From positions 1-59,752 of the forward strand of contig JAUNIS010000013.1 of the NCBI GenBank assembly GCA_030523325.1: 59,752 nucleotides of DNA, given 5' to 3'. This DNA is from Phascolarctobacterium sp. Its GTDB lineage: Bacteria; Bacillota; Negativicutes; Acidaminococcales; Acidaminococcaceae. Both the position numbers and the translations under genes were made by a program. Below are positions 50,250 to 58,589 of the stretch, in pieces. The notes below the pieces were generated by a model. That model made no database searches. It was not told where the DNA came from and saw only the letters and a list, made by a program, of their open reading frames with translations. How positions within the stretch are numbered: position 1 is the stretch's first letter; each line of letters opens with the position of its first letter.

Positions 50250-50292
50250 AAAGTAAGAGCCCTCCGAAATTTAGGAGAGCTCTCGCTTTTAG
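50250..50292 (-). terminator. Possible terminator downstream of the TonB-receptor gene
   Basis: AGAGCCCTCC (50256-50265) pairs with GGAGAGCTCT (50274-50283, one mismatch). On the minus strand it is followed by TTACTTTTT. Confidence 0.6.
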
Positions 50293-50343
50293 GAGATGAT
50301 GAATGATGAATGTTATGAGATGAGTTAAGGTGTGCAAATAATT

Positions 50344-52536
50344 TTATTTTTTATTCTTGCGCCAGAGTTTGTCTAAGTCAAATTCAGCGGAGAGAACGAC
50401 GGTTCTGGGGTTGGACAGCAAGAATTTGGTGCCTTCACCAGTTTTACCAATCCAGTGGTTGCTGTTAAATACGTTGTAAGCTTGCATACGGAAGGTTACT
50501 GGCATAGAGCCTAAGTGAGTTTTTTGGCTTGCAAAGATGTCAAAGGTTCTCCATGCTGGCAAGCTTCTTACACCATAATTGGAATTGTAGTCGGATTTGC
50601 CAGAATAATTCAAGCGACCAGTGATGCTGGAATCAGCAGTAGGTTTATATTCCAAACCTAATACGCCGTGCCATTTAACGGAGCCGTCTACAGGCTTGCC
50701 GTCATCTTGTTTAGCATTCAAATATTCGAAGCCGCCGAACATATTCCATTTGTCAGCTAATTTACCAGTTACGCTAAAATCAACGCCCTTATAAGTGTTT
50801 TTACCGAAGATGCCGTAAATTTTATCGTTGTTAGGGTCTGTATTGTAGTTAGGTTGCTTCAAATTGAAGTATGCCAGGCTATAGAACATGTCCTTAACTT
50901 TAACTTTTACGCCGATTTCGTCACTTTTGGTTTTAACGGATGGCAGGTATTCGCCTTCGTTATCATAAATACCGCTTTCGGTTTGACCAACGATCATACC
51001 ACGAGAGATGGAATATGCACGAGCTGCATAAATGGTTGTGTTATCGTTAGGAGTGTAGGATACGCCATAGGTCGGAGTCCATTGAATATCATGAACGTTT
51101 TCGCTGGTTTTTTGTGTCTTTGCAACCTTGGATAAGAAGTTGCCATGACGTCTGGTGCCTGCGATCATTACATCCCATTTACCGATTTCGATGTCGTCGA
51201 CAATGTTTAAGCTTACGTCGATTTCTCTGTTAGAGAAGCGTTTGCCTAATTCTCTGGATCTGTCGCGCAGATAAACAGCATCCTTCCAGGAAATGCCTGT
51301 GTAAATGTTACCAAAAACAAGATTTTGGTTAGCACCCGGGTTGATGCCATATTCGAAGTTTTGGTTATTGTTGTACCAGGTACGATCGCTGCGGTCGATG
51401 GCTGCTGTTACATTATGGGTTGTCGGACCGATTTTGAATTTTTCCTTGATACCTGCTTGGATATATTTGTTTTTAACAGCAAAATGTTGAGACCAAACGG
51501 TTGTATTATCGAAATTACCTTTTTCGTCGATATTCATTTCGCCATTATAAATGAAACGTCTTAAGAAGGTTTCACCCATGCCTGCATTTACGAACCAACT
51601 AGAATTTTTATCCATTTTTTGTTCATGGTTAAAGGTAGAAATCCAGCCGTAACGTTGTTGATACATGCCGGGAACTTCGTAATTGGTGCTGTTATCAGGA
51701 GCAGAGGGAACGGTTGCAAATTTTCTTGCTACGGAGAAACGACGGTCGGTACCGCTATTCTTCTTATCAAAATACGTGTAGAAGAAGTTGGTGCTTGCTT
51801 TTTCGGTATCGCGGGAAATATCTACGCTAATATTTTGTCTGTTAATTTTTGCACCGGATATTGCTAAAGCACCTTCATTAGTTTGACCGTAAACACGTAC
51901 GCCCCATTCTCTGTTCTTACCAAAGCGTTGGCTGATGTCGAAAACTTCACCATAGTTGCCGCGACCAGATATGGATTGAATATATTTAATATGATCTTCT
52001 TTGAGAGCACGTTTTGTTAACAAATTGATGGAGCCGGGAGTACCGTTGGAGGATGCACTGTAAGAACCAGAGCTGGATTGTTGTGAACCGAGCAGGGTTG
52101 CTGCAGGTCCGACAATTGCGTCCATAGAACCAATGGTATAATCTTCAGGACCGATAGCCATTACGAAGAAGCCAGGAATACCGTTGTAAGTCATTAATGC
52201 AGCATTGCCTGCCATACCACGAATGGAGAAGTCAGTTTTAATAGGAGAGGTACCAACGGTGATGCCGGGGATATTACCCATAACATCTTGCAAATTTCCG
52301 TCAGGACCCATTTGTTGAGCCAAGGTTTTTTCTGTCAAGCTGTGAATGGTCATGGGAACCTTCATGATATCTTTATCGCCCATGATACCGAATCTTGCTT
52401 GTGCATTTTGGAAACCGCCGGGGAGGGAGGTTCTGCCAGTAGAGTCGCCTTCAACAACCAAGCCTTCAAGAGTAAATTCTTGTACGACTTCTTCTGCGAA
52501 TGCAGTTGTGCAGCTTGCGATGATGAGACTGCACAT
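50344..52536 (-). CDS. TonB-dependent outer-membrane receptor, stop codon within the signal peptide
   Basis: The open frame has 730 residues. A plug domain (LQDVMGNIPGITVGTSPIKTDFSIRGM; MDAIVGPAATLLGS; GSINLLTKRA) is followed by a 22-strand-type beta-barrel rich in aromatic residues. Such receptors import metal chelates, heme or corrinoids. The neighbouring FecB-C-E genes are divergent, so it probably supplies them. Upstream of the first Met (52536) the same frame continues to an ATG at 52569 encoding MKKNKGLLAS, then TAA, then MCSLIIASCTTAFA-EE. The signal peptide is thus cut in two by one stop. Translation could restart at the ATG directly after the stop, but that product lacks the positive N-region. 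The C-terminus (LWRKNKK) does not end in the usual aromatic residue. Confidence 0.88.
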   Translation of the reverse strand: MCSLIIASCTTAFAEEVVQEFTLEGLVVEGDSTGRTSLPGGFQNAQARFGIMGDKDIMKVPMTIHSLTEKTLAQQMGPDGNLQDVMGNIPGITVGTSPIKTDFSIRGMAGNAALMTYNGIPGFFVMAIGPEDYTIGSMDAIVGPAATLLGSQQSSSGSYSASSNGTPGSINLLTKRALKEDHIKYIQSISGRGNYGEVFDISQRFGKNREWGVRVYGQTNEGALAISGAKINRQNISVDISRDTEKASTNFFYTYFDKKNSGTDRRFSVARKFATVPSAPDNSTNYEVPGMYQQRYGWISTFNHEQKMDKNSSWFVNAGMGETFLRRFIYNGEMNIDEKGNFDNTTVWSQHFAVKNKYIQAGIKEKFKIGPTTHNVTAAIDRSDRTWYNNNQNFEYGINPGANQNLVFGNIYTGISWKDAVYLRDRSRELGKRFSNREIDVSLNIVDDIEIGKWDVMIAGTRRHGNFLSKVAKTQKTSENVHDIQWTPTYGVSYTPNDNTTIYAARAYSISRGMIVGQTESGIYDNEGEYLPSVKTKSDEIGVKVKVKDMFYSLAYFNLKQPNYNTDPNNDKIYGIFGKNTYKGVDFSVTGKLADKWNMFGGFEYLNAKQDDGKPVDGSVKWHGVLGLEYKPTADSSITGRLNYSGKSDYNSNYGVRSLPAWRTFDIFASQKTHLGSMPVTFRMQAYNVFNSNHWIGKTGEGTKFLLSNPRTVVLSAEFDLDKLWRKNKK

Positions 52537-52569
52537 TTAGGAAGCTAATAAGCCTTTGTTCTTTTTCAT

Positions 52570-52869
52570 ACACATCACACTCTTTCTAAAAACATATAAA
52601 AGTAAACGACAAGTCAATAAGAAATTTTTGGAAAGGTGTCCATGTTTCCCTGACCAGCATCAATCTTATTGAGAATTTATCCTAATTATAAACAATGATT
52701 GTAAAGATAGCAATTCTTATTTATAAACAGAATATTCCTTAACAGAATATTCCAATAAGGAAAATTGGTATTCTAATATAATTATTGATAAAAAAATAGA
52801 TATTGCGTATAATAAATTTAAATTTTAGTAATAAAAACTAATGAGCTTAGGCGAGAGGGTGGTGGCAAC
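52570..52869. promoter_or_regulatory. Divergent control region between receptor and transporter operon
   Basis: It contains a perfect palindrome ACAAT-G-ATTGT (52693-52703) and a direct repeat AACAGAATATTCC at 52726-52738 and 52741-52753 (15-bp period; GAATATTC is itself palindromic). An AT-rich stretch with several possible -10 boxes follows. These are candidate binding sites for the LysR protein encoded at 56640 or for a Fur-type repressor. No cobalamin-riboswitch elements were found. Confidence 0.55.
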
Positions 52870-53988
52870 ATGCAATTAAGTAATAAAAAATTTCTTGTAG
52901 CTGGCTTAGCTGTTTTAACAGCCTTAACCTTTACGGCTTGTGGCGGTAAGGAAAGTACTAACAAGCAGGCCAAGGTGGAAAAACAAATCGTTGTCGATAT
53001 AAAAGGAAATAAGGTAGAGGTTCCCAAGCAAATTAAAAAATTGGCCGTTGTACCCATTCCCTGGGCTTCTGTGGTATATGCGTTAGACGGAAATTCCCAG
53101 CGTCTTGCCGCTATTCATCCGGGAGCACGGGCAGCCTACACCGGAAAATTTTTAGAAAAAAAAGATAAGCATTACGGAACAATCGATATCAAGATGATTA
53201 ACCAAAACTTTTCTGTAAATATGGAGTCCATGGCAGCAGCAGGCATCGAGGCTTGTCTCTTGTGGCAATATCAGGAAAGCGATGCAAAAAAATTGCAGGA
53301 CATCGGTGTTAAGTCCGTACTTATTTATAATGATAATGTAGAGAACTTGAAAAAAAGTTTTATGATCGTGGGTAAGCTCATCGACAAGGAAGCCAAAGCG
53401 AAAAAGCTGTGCGATTATTATGATAATGCCTATAATAGCATCGTTGCTCGCAAGGATGAGGTTGCTAAGGCGAAGAAGCCGACCATTTTATTCCTGCGCA
53501 ATGCTCAGCTGCGTTTGCAAGGCAATGATAATTTCATGCATCAGGCTCTGGAAATTGGTGGTGCTTACAATCCTATCGACCAATCCGCATTAGATTCCAA
53601 TAATAAATCCATTCCTATGGAAGAAATTTATAAAATTAATCCTGACATCATTTTCCTCAGCAATTTTGATAAATTTGTTCCTGACGATTTGTACAATAAC
53701 AAATTACCTGCTCAGGACTGGAGTTCTATTAAGGCTGTGAAAAATAAACGCGTCTACAAGGTTCCCATGGGCATTTACCGTTGGGATGCTCCGGGCGTGG
53801 AAACTCCTCTTATGATGCGTTGGATTGCTCATACTATGCAACCAGAAATTTTTAAAGACGTGGATATTCGCAAAGAAACGAAAGCCTTCTACAAGGAATT
53901 TTTGAATATGGAACTTACTGATGAGGATATGGCACAAATTTTTGCAGACGAAGCAAATAAAAATAGCGTGCCCTTGGATAAAAAATGA
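52870..53988 (+). CDS. FecB/BtuF-type substrate-binding lipoprotein
   Basis: The 372-residue protein has a lipoprotein signal (Cys in TFTACGGKE, residue 20). The mature part is a class III periplasmic-binding protein: VVDIKGNKVEVPKQIKKLAVV, SVVYALDG, IEACLLW, helix linker (FMIVGKLIDKEAKAKKLCDYY), INPDIIFLS and VKNKRVYKVPMGIYRWDAPGVE. Relatives bind iron-siderophores, heme or cobalamin. It starts the operon SBP-permease-ATPase-nitrogenase-like subunit, overlapping the permease gene by 4 bases. It would accept ligand delivered by the receptor encoded divergently. Confidence 0.9.
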   Translation: MQLSNKKFLVAGLAVLTALTFTACGGKESTNKQAKVEKQIVVDIKGNKVEVPKQIKKLAVVPIPWASVVYALDGNSQRLAAIHPGARAAYTGKFLEKKDKHYGTIDIKMINQNFSVNMESMAAAGIEACLLWQYQESDAKKLQDIGVKSVLIYNDNVENLKKSFMIVGKLIDKEAKAKKLCDYYDNAYNSIVARKDEVAKAKKPTILFLRNAQLRLQGNDNFMHQALEIGGAYNPIDQSALDSNNKSIPMEEIYKINPDIIFLSNFDKFVPDDLYNNKLPAQDWSSIKAVKNKRVYKVPMGIYRWDAPGVETPLMMRWIAHTMQPEIFKDVDIRKETKAFYKEFLNMELTDEDMAQIFADEANKNSVPLDKK

Positions 53989-55013
53989 TTAATTCCAACC
54001 CGACCAACAGAAGCTATCACTTAGTTTTAGCGCTTTTTACAATTTTATTATTAATGATGACTGTGGTAAGCATCAGTGTGGGACGATTTATTATTGCTCC
54101 TATGGATGTTGTAAAAATCCTCATCAATCCTCTTGTTCCCTTAGAACAAACTTGGAGCGATCAGGCAGCCAGTGTCATTTACACCTTGCGTTTGCCCAGA
54201 GTTATTGCTGCTATCCTCATAGGTGCAGCCCTTGCGATTTCTGGCGCGTCCTACCAAAGTGTTTTCAAAAATCCCTTGGTTTCTCCCGATATGTTGGGCG
54301 TTTCCTCAGGGGCTTGCGTGGGTGCAGCTCTCGCAATTTTGTGCGGCCTATCCCAGGTAGGGGTGCAGGTAGGTGCTTTCGTCGGTGGTCTCTTAGCAGT
54401 TTTTACTGCAGTCATGATTCCCCGTCTAATCGGTAAAAATACCATCGTCATGCTTGTTTTATCGGGCATTATCGTAGGTGGTTTAACAGGCTCCTTACTA
54501 GGTATCATCAAATATTTGGCCGACGCCGATACGGAGTTGCCTGCCATTACCTATTGGCAAATGGGTAGCCTTGTTAGTGTTGTCTGGACGAATATTTTTT
54601 ATAGTGGCATTCCCATCGTTTTAGGAATTCTTTTCATGTTGCTCATTCGTTGGCGTATGAATATTTTGACCTTGAGCGAGGAAGAAGCTCACATGCTGGG
54701 AAAAAATACGGGCTGGCTTCGTTATGCCATCATCGTTTGTGCGACCATTCTCACGGCTTGCTCCGTGTGTATCAGTGGCACCATCGGTTGGATTGGACTC
54801 GTCATTCCCCACTTTTCTCGCATGCTAGTAGGACCCAACAATCAACGCTTATTACCCGTAGCCATTGTTCTCGGGGCAAGCTTTTTACTAGGCATTGACA
54901 CTCTTTCGAGAGCTTCTATGAGCGCGGAAATTCCCCTCAGCATCTTGACAGGTATCATCGGTGCTCCCTTCTATTTTTATCTTCTCTTGAGGCAAAGGAT
55001 GGCGTTGCAATGA
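53985..55013 (+). CDS. FecCD-type ABC transporter permease
   Basis: The 342-residue protein has about ten membrane helices. FecCD family segments are LRLPRVIAAILIGAALAISGASYQSVFKNPL (the RLPR...GxxLaxsGxxxQ block), PDMLGVSSGACVGAALAI, GWIGLVIPHFSRMLVGP and RASMSAEIPLSILTGIIGAPFYFYLL. It forms a homodimeric channel for the metal complex brought by the lipoprotein. It overlaps both neighbours by 4 bases (ATGA), so the operon is tightly coupled. Confidence 0.94.
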   Translation: MINSNPTNRSYHLVLALFTILLLMMTVVSISVGRFIIAPMDVVKILINPLVPLEQTWSDQAASVIYTLRLPRVIAAILIGAALAISGASYQSVFKNPLVSPDMLGVSSGACVGAALAILCGLSQVGVQVGAFVGGLLAVFTAVMIPRLIGKNTIVMLVLSGIIVGGLTGSLLGIIKYLADADTELPAITYWQMGSLVSVVWTNIFYSGIPIVLGILFMLLIRWRMNILTLSEEEAHMLGKNTGWLRYAIIVCATILTACSVCISGTIGWIGLVIPHFSRMLVGPNNQRLLPVAIVLGASFLLGIDTLSRASMSAEIPLSILTGIIGAPFYFYLLLRQRMALQ

Positions 55014-55816
55014 AATTAGTAGCAGAAAATTTATCCTATGCGTACGACGGCGGAGAAGCTTTGTGGAGTAATGTTAGCTTTGAGGTTAATCCCGGTGATA
55101 TTTTTTCCATTATGGGTGCTAATGGCTGCGGAAAATCCACTCTCATTCGTTGTCTGATAGGCTTTTTAAAACCTCATACCGGTAGTGTGCGCCTTGTTGA
55201 GGATGATGGAACGACTTATGATGTTTTGACGAATCCTAACGAATTTACGCAAAATATTGGTTATGTACCACAAATGCAGAACACGGCGAATATTTTTTCC
55301 GTGCGTGATTATGTGGTCATGGGACGTGCTCCGCATATGGGACTCTTTCGTAAGCCCAGCGAAAAGGATTACGCCTTAACGGACGAAATTTTAAAAGAAA
55401 TGCATATCTACGAATTAAAGGATCGCTTCTTCAACACATTGTCCGGTGGGCAGCAACGTCAGGCAGTCATCGCTCGTGCCATAGTGCAGGAGCCCAAAAT
55501 CGTTATTTTAGACGAGCCCGCCAACCATCTAGATTACGGCAATCAATATCGGGTTGTGGAAATGATTCAAAAATTAGCAGAACGTGGCATTGCTGTTATC
55601 CTTACAACTCACGCACCTGACCACGCCTTGCATTTTAACAAAACCGTAGGTATTATGATTAAGCATAAATTTATCGTGGGCAAGGCAGACGAGGTCATCA
55701 CGGAAAAATTATTAATGGACCTTTACAATATGCACGTGCGCATTATTGAATTACCAGAAATGAATAGAAAGATTTGTGTAGCAGAGCATTCTCGCAAAGA
55801 AGGCTGTTGCTTGTAA
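55010..55816 (+). CDS. FecE-type ABC transporter ATP-binding protein
   Basis: The 268-residue ATPase has Walker A MGANGCGKSTLIRCLIG, Q-loop IGYVPQMQN, signature LSGGQQRQAVIARAIVQEP, Walker B VILDEPANHLDYG and switch His in LTTHAPDHAL. It powers the FecCD-type permease. The C-terminal ~30 residues (MNRKICVAEHSRKEGCCL) carry three Cys and end in CCL, which is unusual. The nitrogenase-like gene starts only one base after its stop codon. Confidence 0.94.
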   Translation: MKLVAENLSYAYDGGEALWSNVSFEVNPGDIFSIMGANGCGKSTLIRCLIGFLKPHTGSVRLVEDDGTTYDVLTNPNEFTQNIGYVPQMQNTANIFSVRDYVVMGRAPHMGLFRKPSEKDYALTDEILKEMHIYELKDRFFNTLSGGQQRQAVIARAIVQEPKIVILDEPANHLDYGNQYRVVEMIQKLAERGIAVILTTHAPDHALHFNKTVGIMIKHKFIVGKADEVITEKLLMDLYNMHVRIIELPEMNRKICVAEHSRKEGCCL

Positions 55817-55817
55817 A

Positions 55818-56621
55818 ATGAAAAAGATGGAAAAGAGAGAAAATTGCAAGCCGGGTACAGGAAAAATTATCGGTGTTTTAGGAGTTTTTCCTTTTGCTGG
55901 TGTAGCGGTAGAAAAAATTGAACATGGCATAGAGCATTTAATTTTAGACGGCTATCAGCCCATGTTTTTCGAAAATTTAGAGGACATTCTTAATTTTGAC
56001 GAGAAAAAAATTTGTCTGAACTGGGTTGTTTCGGCAAGTGGTTTGCCCATTGGCCAATATTTGGAGCAAAAGGGTATTCCGTATTTTGCGTCCTTTCCTG
56101 TAGGCATGCGTGCAATGAGGTTATGGCGAGTGCATTTGGCGAAAACCTTGGGCTACGAGGATGCAATCGAAATTCCTCCTGCTAAGCCCCATTTTGATGC
56201 ACCAAACGTGTTGGTAATTGGTGACCCGGTTCTTACTGCAGGCATCAAACGTTATTTAGAGGATATGCAGGGCTGCACTCAAGTCGTGCGTGCGCATTAT
56301 ACTCCCACGCCTTCCATCGAGGCCTGGTACGCAAAAATTTTAACTCGCGCAGCTGGGCATGGCTTACAAACAGAAACGGACGAGGTTTCCCTTACAGGCT
56401 CAGCAGCTATTGCGGATGCCCAGATGCTTGGTGAATTAGTTGCCGCTGCGGATATTATTATCGGCGATGCTTTTTTGAAACCGGAAAATATGAGTAGCGA
56501 TAAATTGTGGATTGATTTACCGGACAATATTTATTCTTTGGGTAAGGCAGCTGCGGGACACTACGAGCTTTTTGGAAAAAAAGGAGCTGCCTGGCTTCGT
56601 GAAAAGCTGGCAGCTAAATAG
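55818..56621 (+). CDS. Nitrogenase component 1-like protein, C-terminal half only
   Basis: The 267-residue protein corresponds to the last Rossmann-like domain of a NifD/NifE-type protein: IIGVLGVFPFAG, VSASGLPIGQYLEQKGIPYFASFPVG, VLVIGDPVLTAGIKRYLED, AAADIIIGDAFLKP and the family-type end NIYSLGKAAAGHYELFGKKGAAWL. The N-terminal cluster-binding domain is absent; it is encoded separately at 58582-59415. A Met-Lys-rich tail (MKKMEKRENCK) precedes the domain. It is coupled to fecE (1-base gap), tying the redox enzyme to the transporter. Split component-1 proteins are unusual. It converges on the lysR gene with an 18-base gap. Confidence 0.78.
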   Translation: MKKMEKRENCKPGTGKIIGVLGVFPFAGVAVEKIEHGIEHLILDGYQPMFFENLEDILNFDEKKICLNWVVSASGLPIGQYLEQKGIPYFASFPVGMRAMRLWRVHLAKTLGYEDAIEIPPAKPHFDAPNVLVIGDPVLTAGIKRYLEDMQGCTQVVRAHYTPTPSIEAWYAKILTRAAGHGLQTETDEVSLTGSAAIADAQMLGELVAAADIIIGDAFLKPENMSSDKLWIDLPDNIYSLGKAAAGHYELFGKKGAAWLREKLAAK

Positions 56622-56639
56622 TATACTTTGGAATTTGTT

Positions 56640-57602
56640 TTACATTTTCTTTTTCTTAGACATAGGAGAGGGCTCAAGGGTTGAAGTGTTTTGAAGATTT
56701 TTTACGGTATGTAATTCACAGATAAAATTCCAGAACTCCTGAGCCAATTCATGATGTTTGGCTTCCTTGAGACGAACGGCGACAAGCTTGCTGGTAATTT
56801 CTTCCTTGAGAGGAATAATCACTAGGTCGCTAAAGGAATGTAAATCTACAACATTATAGGGCAAAAGACCGGTCACGTTACTTTCCGTGATCATGCCTTG
56901 AATAATTTTCGGTCTGGGGCTTTCGCCTTGAATATTAATGGAAAGACCTTGAGCTGCAAAGGCTTCGATGATGGGCGTGCGCAGCTCTGTTTCTTTACTG
57001 AGCAGGAAAATAGGATAGTTGGAGAGCTTCTTTAAACTCAGCTCCTTGACCTTGGCAAGAGGATGGGTTTTGTTGACAACGACCACCATTCTATCGTGGG
57101 AGATGAGTAATTGGTCGAAATCGTTGGGCTCGGGAATTTTTTCGAGACGGACCAAACCGAAATCGGCGTTGTGATTGTACAGCTCCTTGATGATGGCGTT
57201 CTGCGTATCTTCGAAAATATCGAAATTAATGGGAGACTCCTGACAATTTTTTTGGAAGAGGGCTAGGTCTGCACCAATGTTAAAGGTTTTGTACATGGGT
57301 GTAACAGGTAGGTTGCCCAAACGCAGGGTGGAGGACATTTGCTTTTTTAACTGGTCGAGTTCCAAAAGCATTTCCTGATGCTGTTCATAGGTAGCCTTCG
57401 CGTATTTATAGAAAATATTTCCCGCAGGAGTAAGCGTTCTTTGGGTGGAGCTGCGGTTAAACAGACTAATATTAAGCTCGTCCTCTAGGGCTTTAATTTG
57501 TTTAGAGATGGAGGACTGCGAAATAAAAAGATCGTAAGCAGCCCCGGAAAAACTTTTTGTTCTGACAATCGCTAAAAAATATTCTATCTGATTAATATTC
57601 AT
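56640..57602 (-). CDS. LysR family transcriptional regulator
   Basis: The protein is about 320 residues (two ATGs in a row at 57605 and 57602; GGAG spacing favours the second). The N-terminal helix-turn-helix IEYFLAIVRTKSFSGAAYDLFISQSSISKQIKALEDEL is standard LysR, followed by a periplasmic-binding-like effector domain (about 90-300). The C-terminus is Lys-rich (MSKKKKM). It is divergent from the nifH-like gene and convergent with the C-terminal-half gene, so it probably controls one or both parts of the locus in response to its ligand or product. Confidence 0.92.
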   Translation of the reverse strand: MNINQIEYFLAIVRTKSFSGAAYDLFISQSSISKQIKALEDELNISLFNRSSTQRTLTPAGNIFYKYAKATYEQHQEMLLELDQLKKQMSSTLRLGNLPVTPMYKTFNIGADLALFQKNCQESPINFDIFEDTQNAIIKELYNHNADFGLVRLEKIPEPNDFDQLLISHDRMVVVVNKTHPLAKVKELSLKKLSNYPIFLLSKETELRTPIIEAFAAQGLSINIQGESPRPKIIQGMITESNVTGLLPYNVVDLHSFSDLVIIPLKEEITSKLVAVRLKEAKHHELAQEFWNFICELHTVKNLQNTSTLEPSPMSKKKKM

Positions 57603-57645
57603 CATCTATCTCCAAGAAAATTGGTTGAGAAAAAAATAATTTGCT

Positions 57646-57660
57646 ATACTAATAGTATAA
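57646..57660. promoter_or_regulatory. Perfect palindrome between lysR and the nifH-like gene
   Basis: TATACTA-A-TAGTATA, seven matched bases on each side of one central base, at 57646-57660, 43 bases upstream of lysR. It is a likely LysR autoregulatory or activation site, or it may contain promoter elements facing both ways. Confidence 0.55.
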
Positions 57661-57767
57661 CATCTCAATTGCAACTTGTACATAGATTGTAATTTGTTTT
57701 ACTTTGAGAGAAGGAAAGTAAAATTTTTTGCAAATACATGGTAAAGCACAAAGGCTTGGTGACGAAC

Positions 57768-58589
57768 ATGAAAACTATAAAAATTGCCTTTTACGGTAAG
57801 GGAGGCATCGGCAAATCAACTCTCGCTACCAATGTGGCAGCACTACTTGCGAGTAAGGGCTTGCGCGTGTTGCATATCGGCTGCGATCCCAAGGCAGATT
57901 CTACGCGGCTCTTGACGGAACGAAGGTTGCCAACGGTCCTGCAGCAATTAGATGCGCTGGACGAAATTAAGCGTGAGGATTTATTATTCACAGGTAAATG
58001 TGGTGTAACTTGCGTGGAAACCGGGGGACCCGAGGCAGGAACTGGTTGTGCAGGACTCGGGATTACTGCGGCTATGGATGAACTTACGCGTCTAGGAGTT
58101 TTTGACGAGGCCTGGGACTATATCATTTACGATGTTTTGGGTGATGTTGTCTGTGGAGGTTTTTCCGTTCCCATGCGTCAGCATTACGTGGACAAGGTTT
58201 TCGTTGTCGTCGCACCCAATTACATGTCCATCTACGCGGCCAATAATATTTTGAAGGGCGTGGCTCGTTACAGCCAGGAGCAAAATCTGTGTGGGGGACT
58301 CATCGCAAACCATTTGCAAAATAATAAGGAGAAGGCTCTTTTAAAGGCTTATGCTGAGGCGGTAAACGTACAGATTTGTTTGGAAATTGCCGAGGATTTG
58401 CACCTGCAAAAGGCCGATTTTAAGCGTCAGCTTTTTGCCTTGGAGGGTGAGGAGAATACAAATAGGAAAAGCTTGCAGCAATTTGTCGAAGGATGGCTTA
58501 AGGGTGGGCAATGTGTCATTCCGACACCATTTTCCGCAGACGAATTAGAAGCTTTTGGTCAATTGATGGCGGAAAATTTATATGAATAA
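57768..58589 (+). CDS. NifH-like iron protein (nitrogenase-type reductase)
   Basis: The protein is about 273 residues from the ATG at 57768 (MKTIKIAFYGKGGIGKST); an in-frame ATG at 57738 would add ten residues absent from the family. It has the P-loop GKGGIGKST (residues 10-18), IGCDPKADST, cluster ligand Cys 94 in GGPEAGTGCAG and Cys 129 in YDVLGDVVCGGF, all as in NifH, so a [4Fe-4S] homodimer and ATP-driven electron transfer are expected. The Arg that follows GCAG in NifH (ADP-ribosylation site) is Leu here. No nifDKENB genes are present. It overlaps the N-terminal-half component-1 gene by 8 bases. Confidence 0.88.
   Translation: MKTIKIAFYGKGGIGKSTLATNVAALLASKGLRVLHIGCDPKADSTRLLTERRLPTVLQQLDALDEIKREDLLFTGKCGVTCVETGGPEAGTGCAGLGITAAMDELTRLGVFDEAWDYIIYDVLGDVVCGGFSVPMRQHYVDKVFVVVAPNYMSIYAANNILKGVARYSQEQNLCGGLIANHLQNNKEKALLKAYAEAVNVQICLEIAEDLHLQKADFKRQLFALEGEENTNRKSLQQFVEGWLKGGQCVIPTPFSADELEAFGQLMAENLYE

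Noticed and set aside
52570..52869. Cobalamin riboswitch ahead of the transporter
   Set aside because: No B12-box-like or other conserved aptamer segments are visible in this short AT-rich gap.
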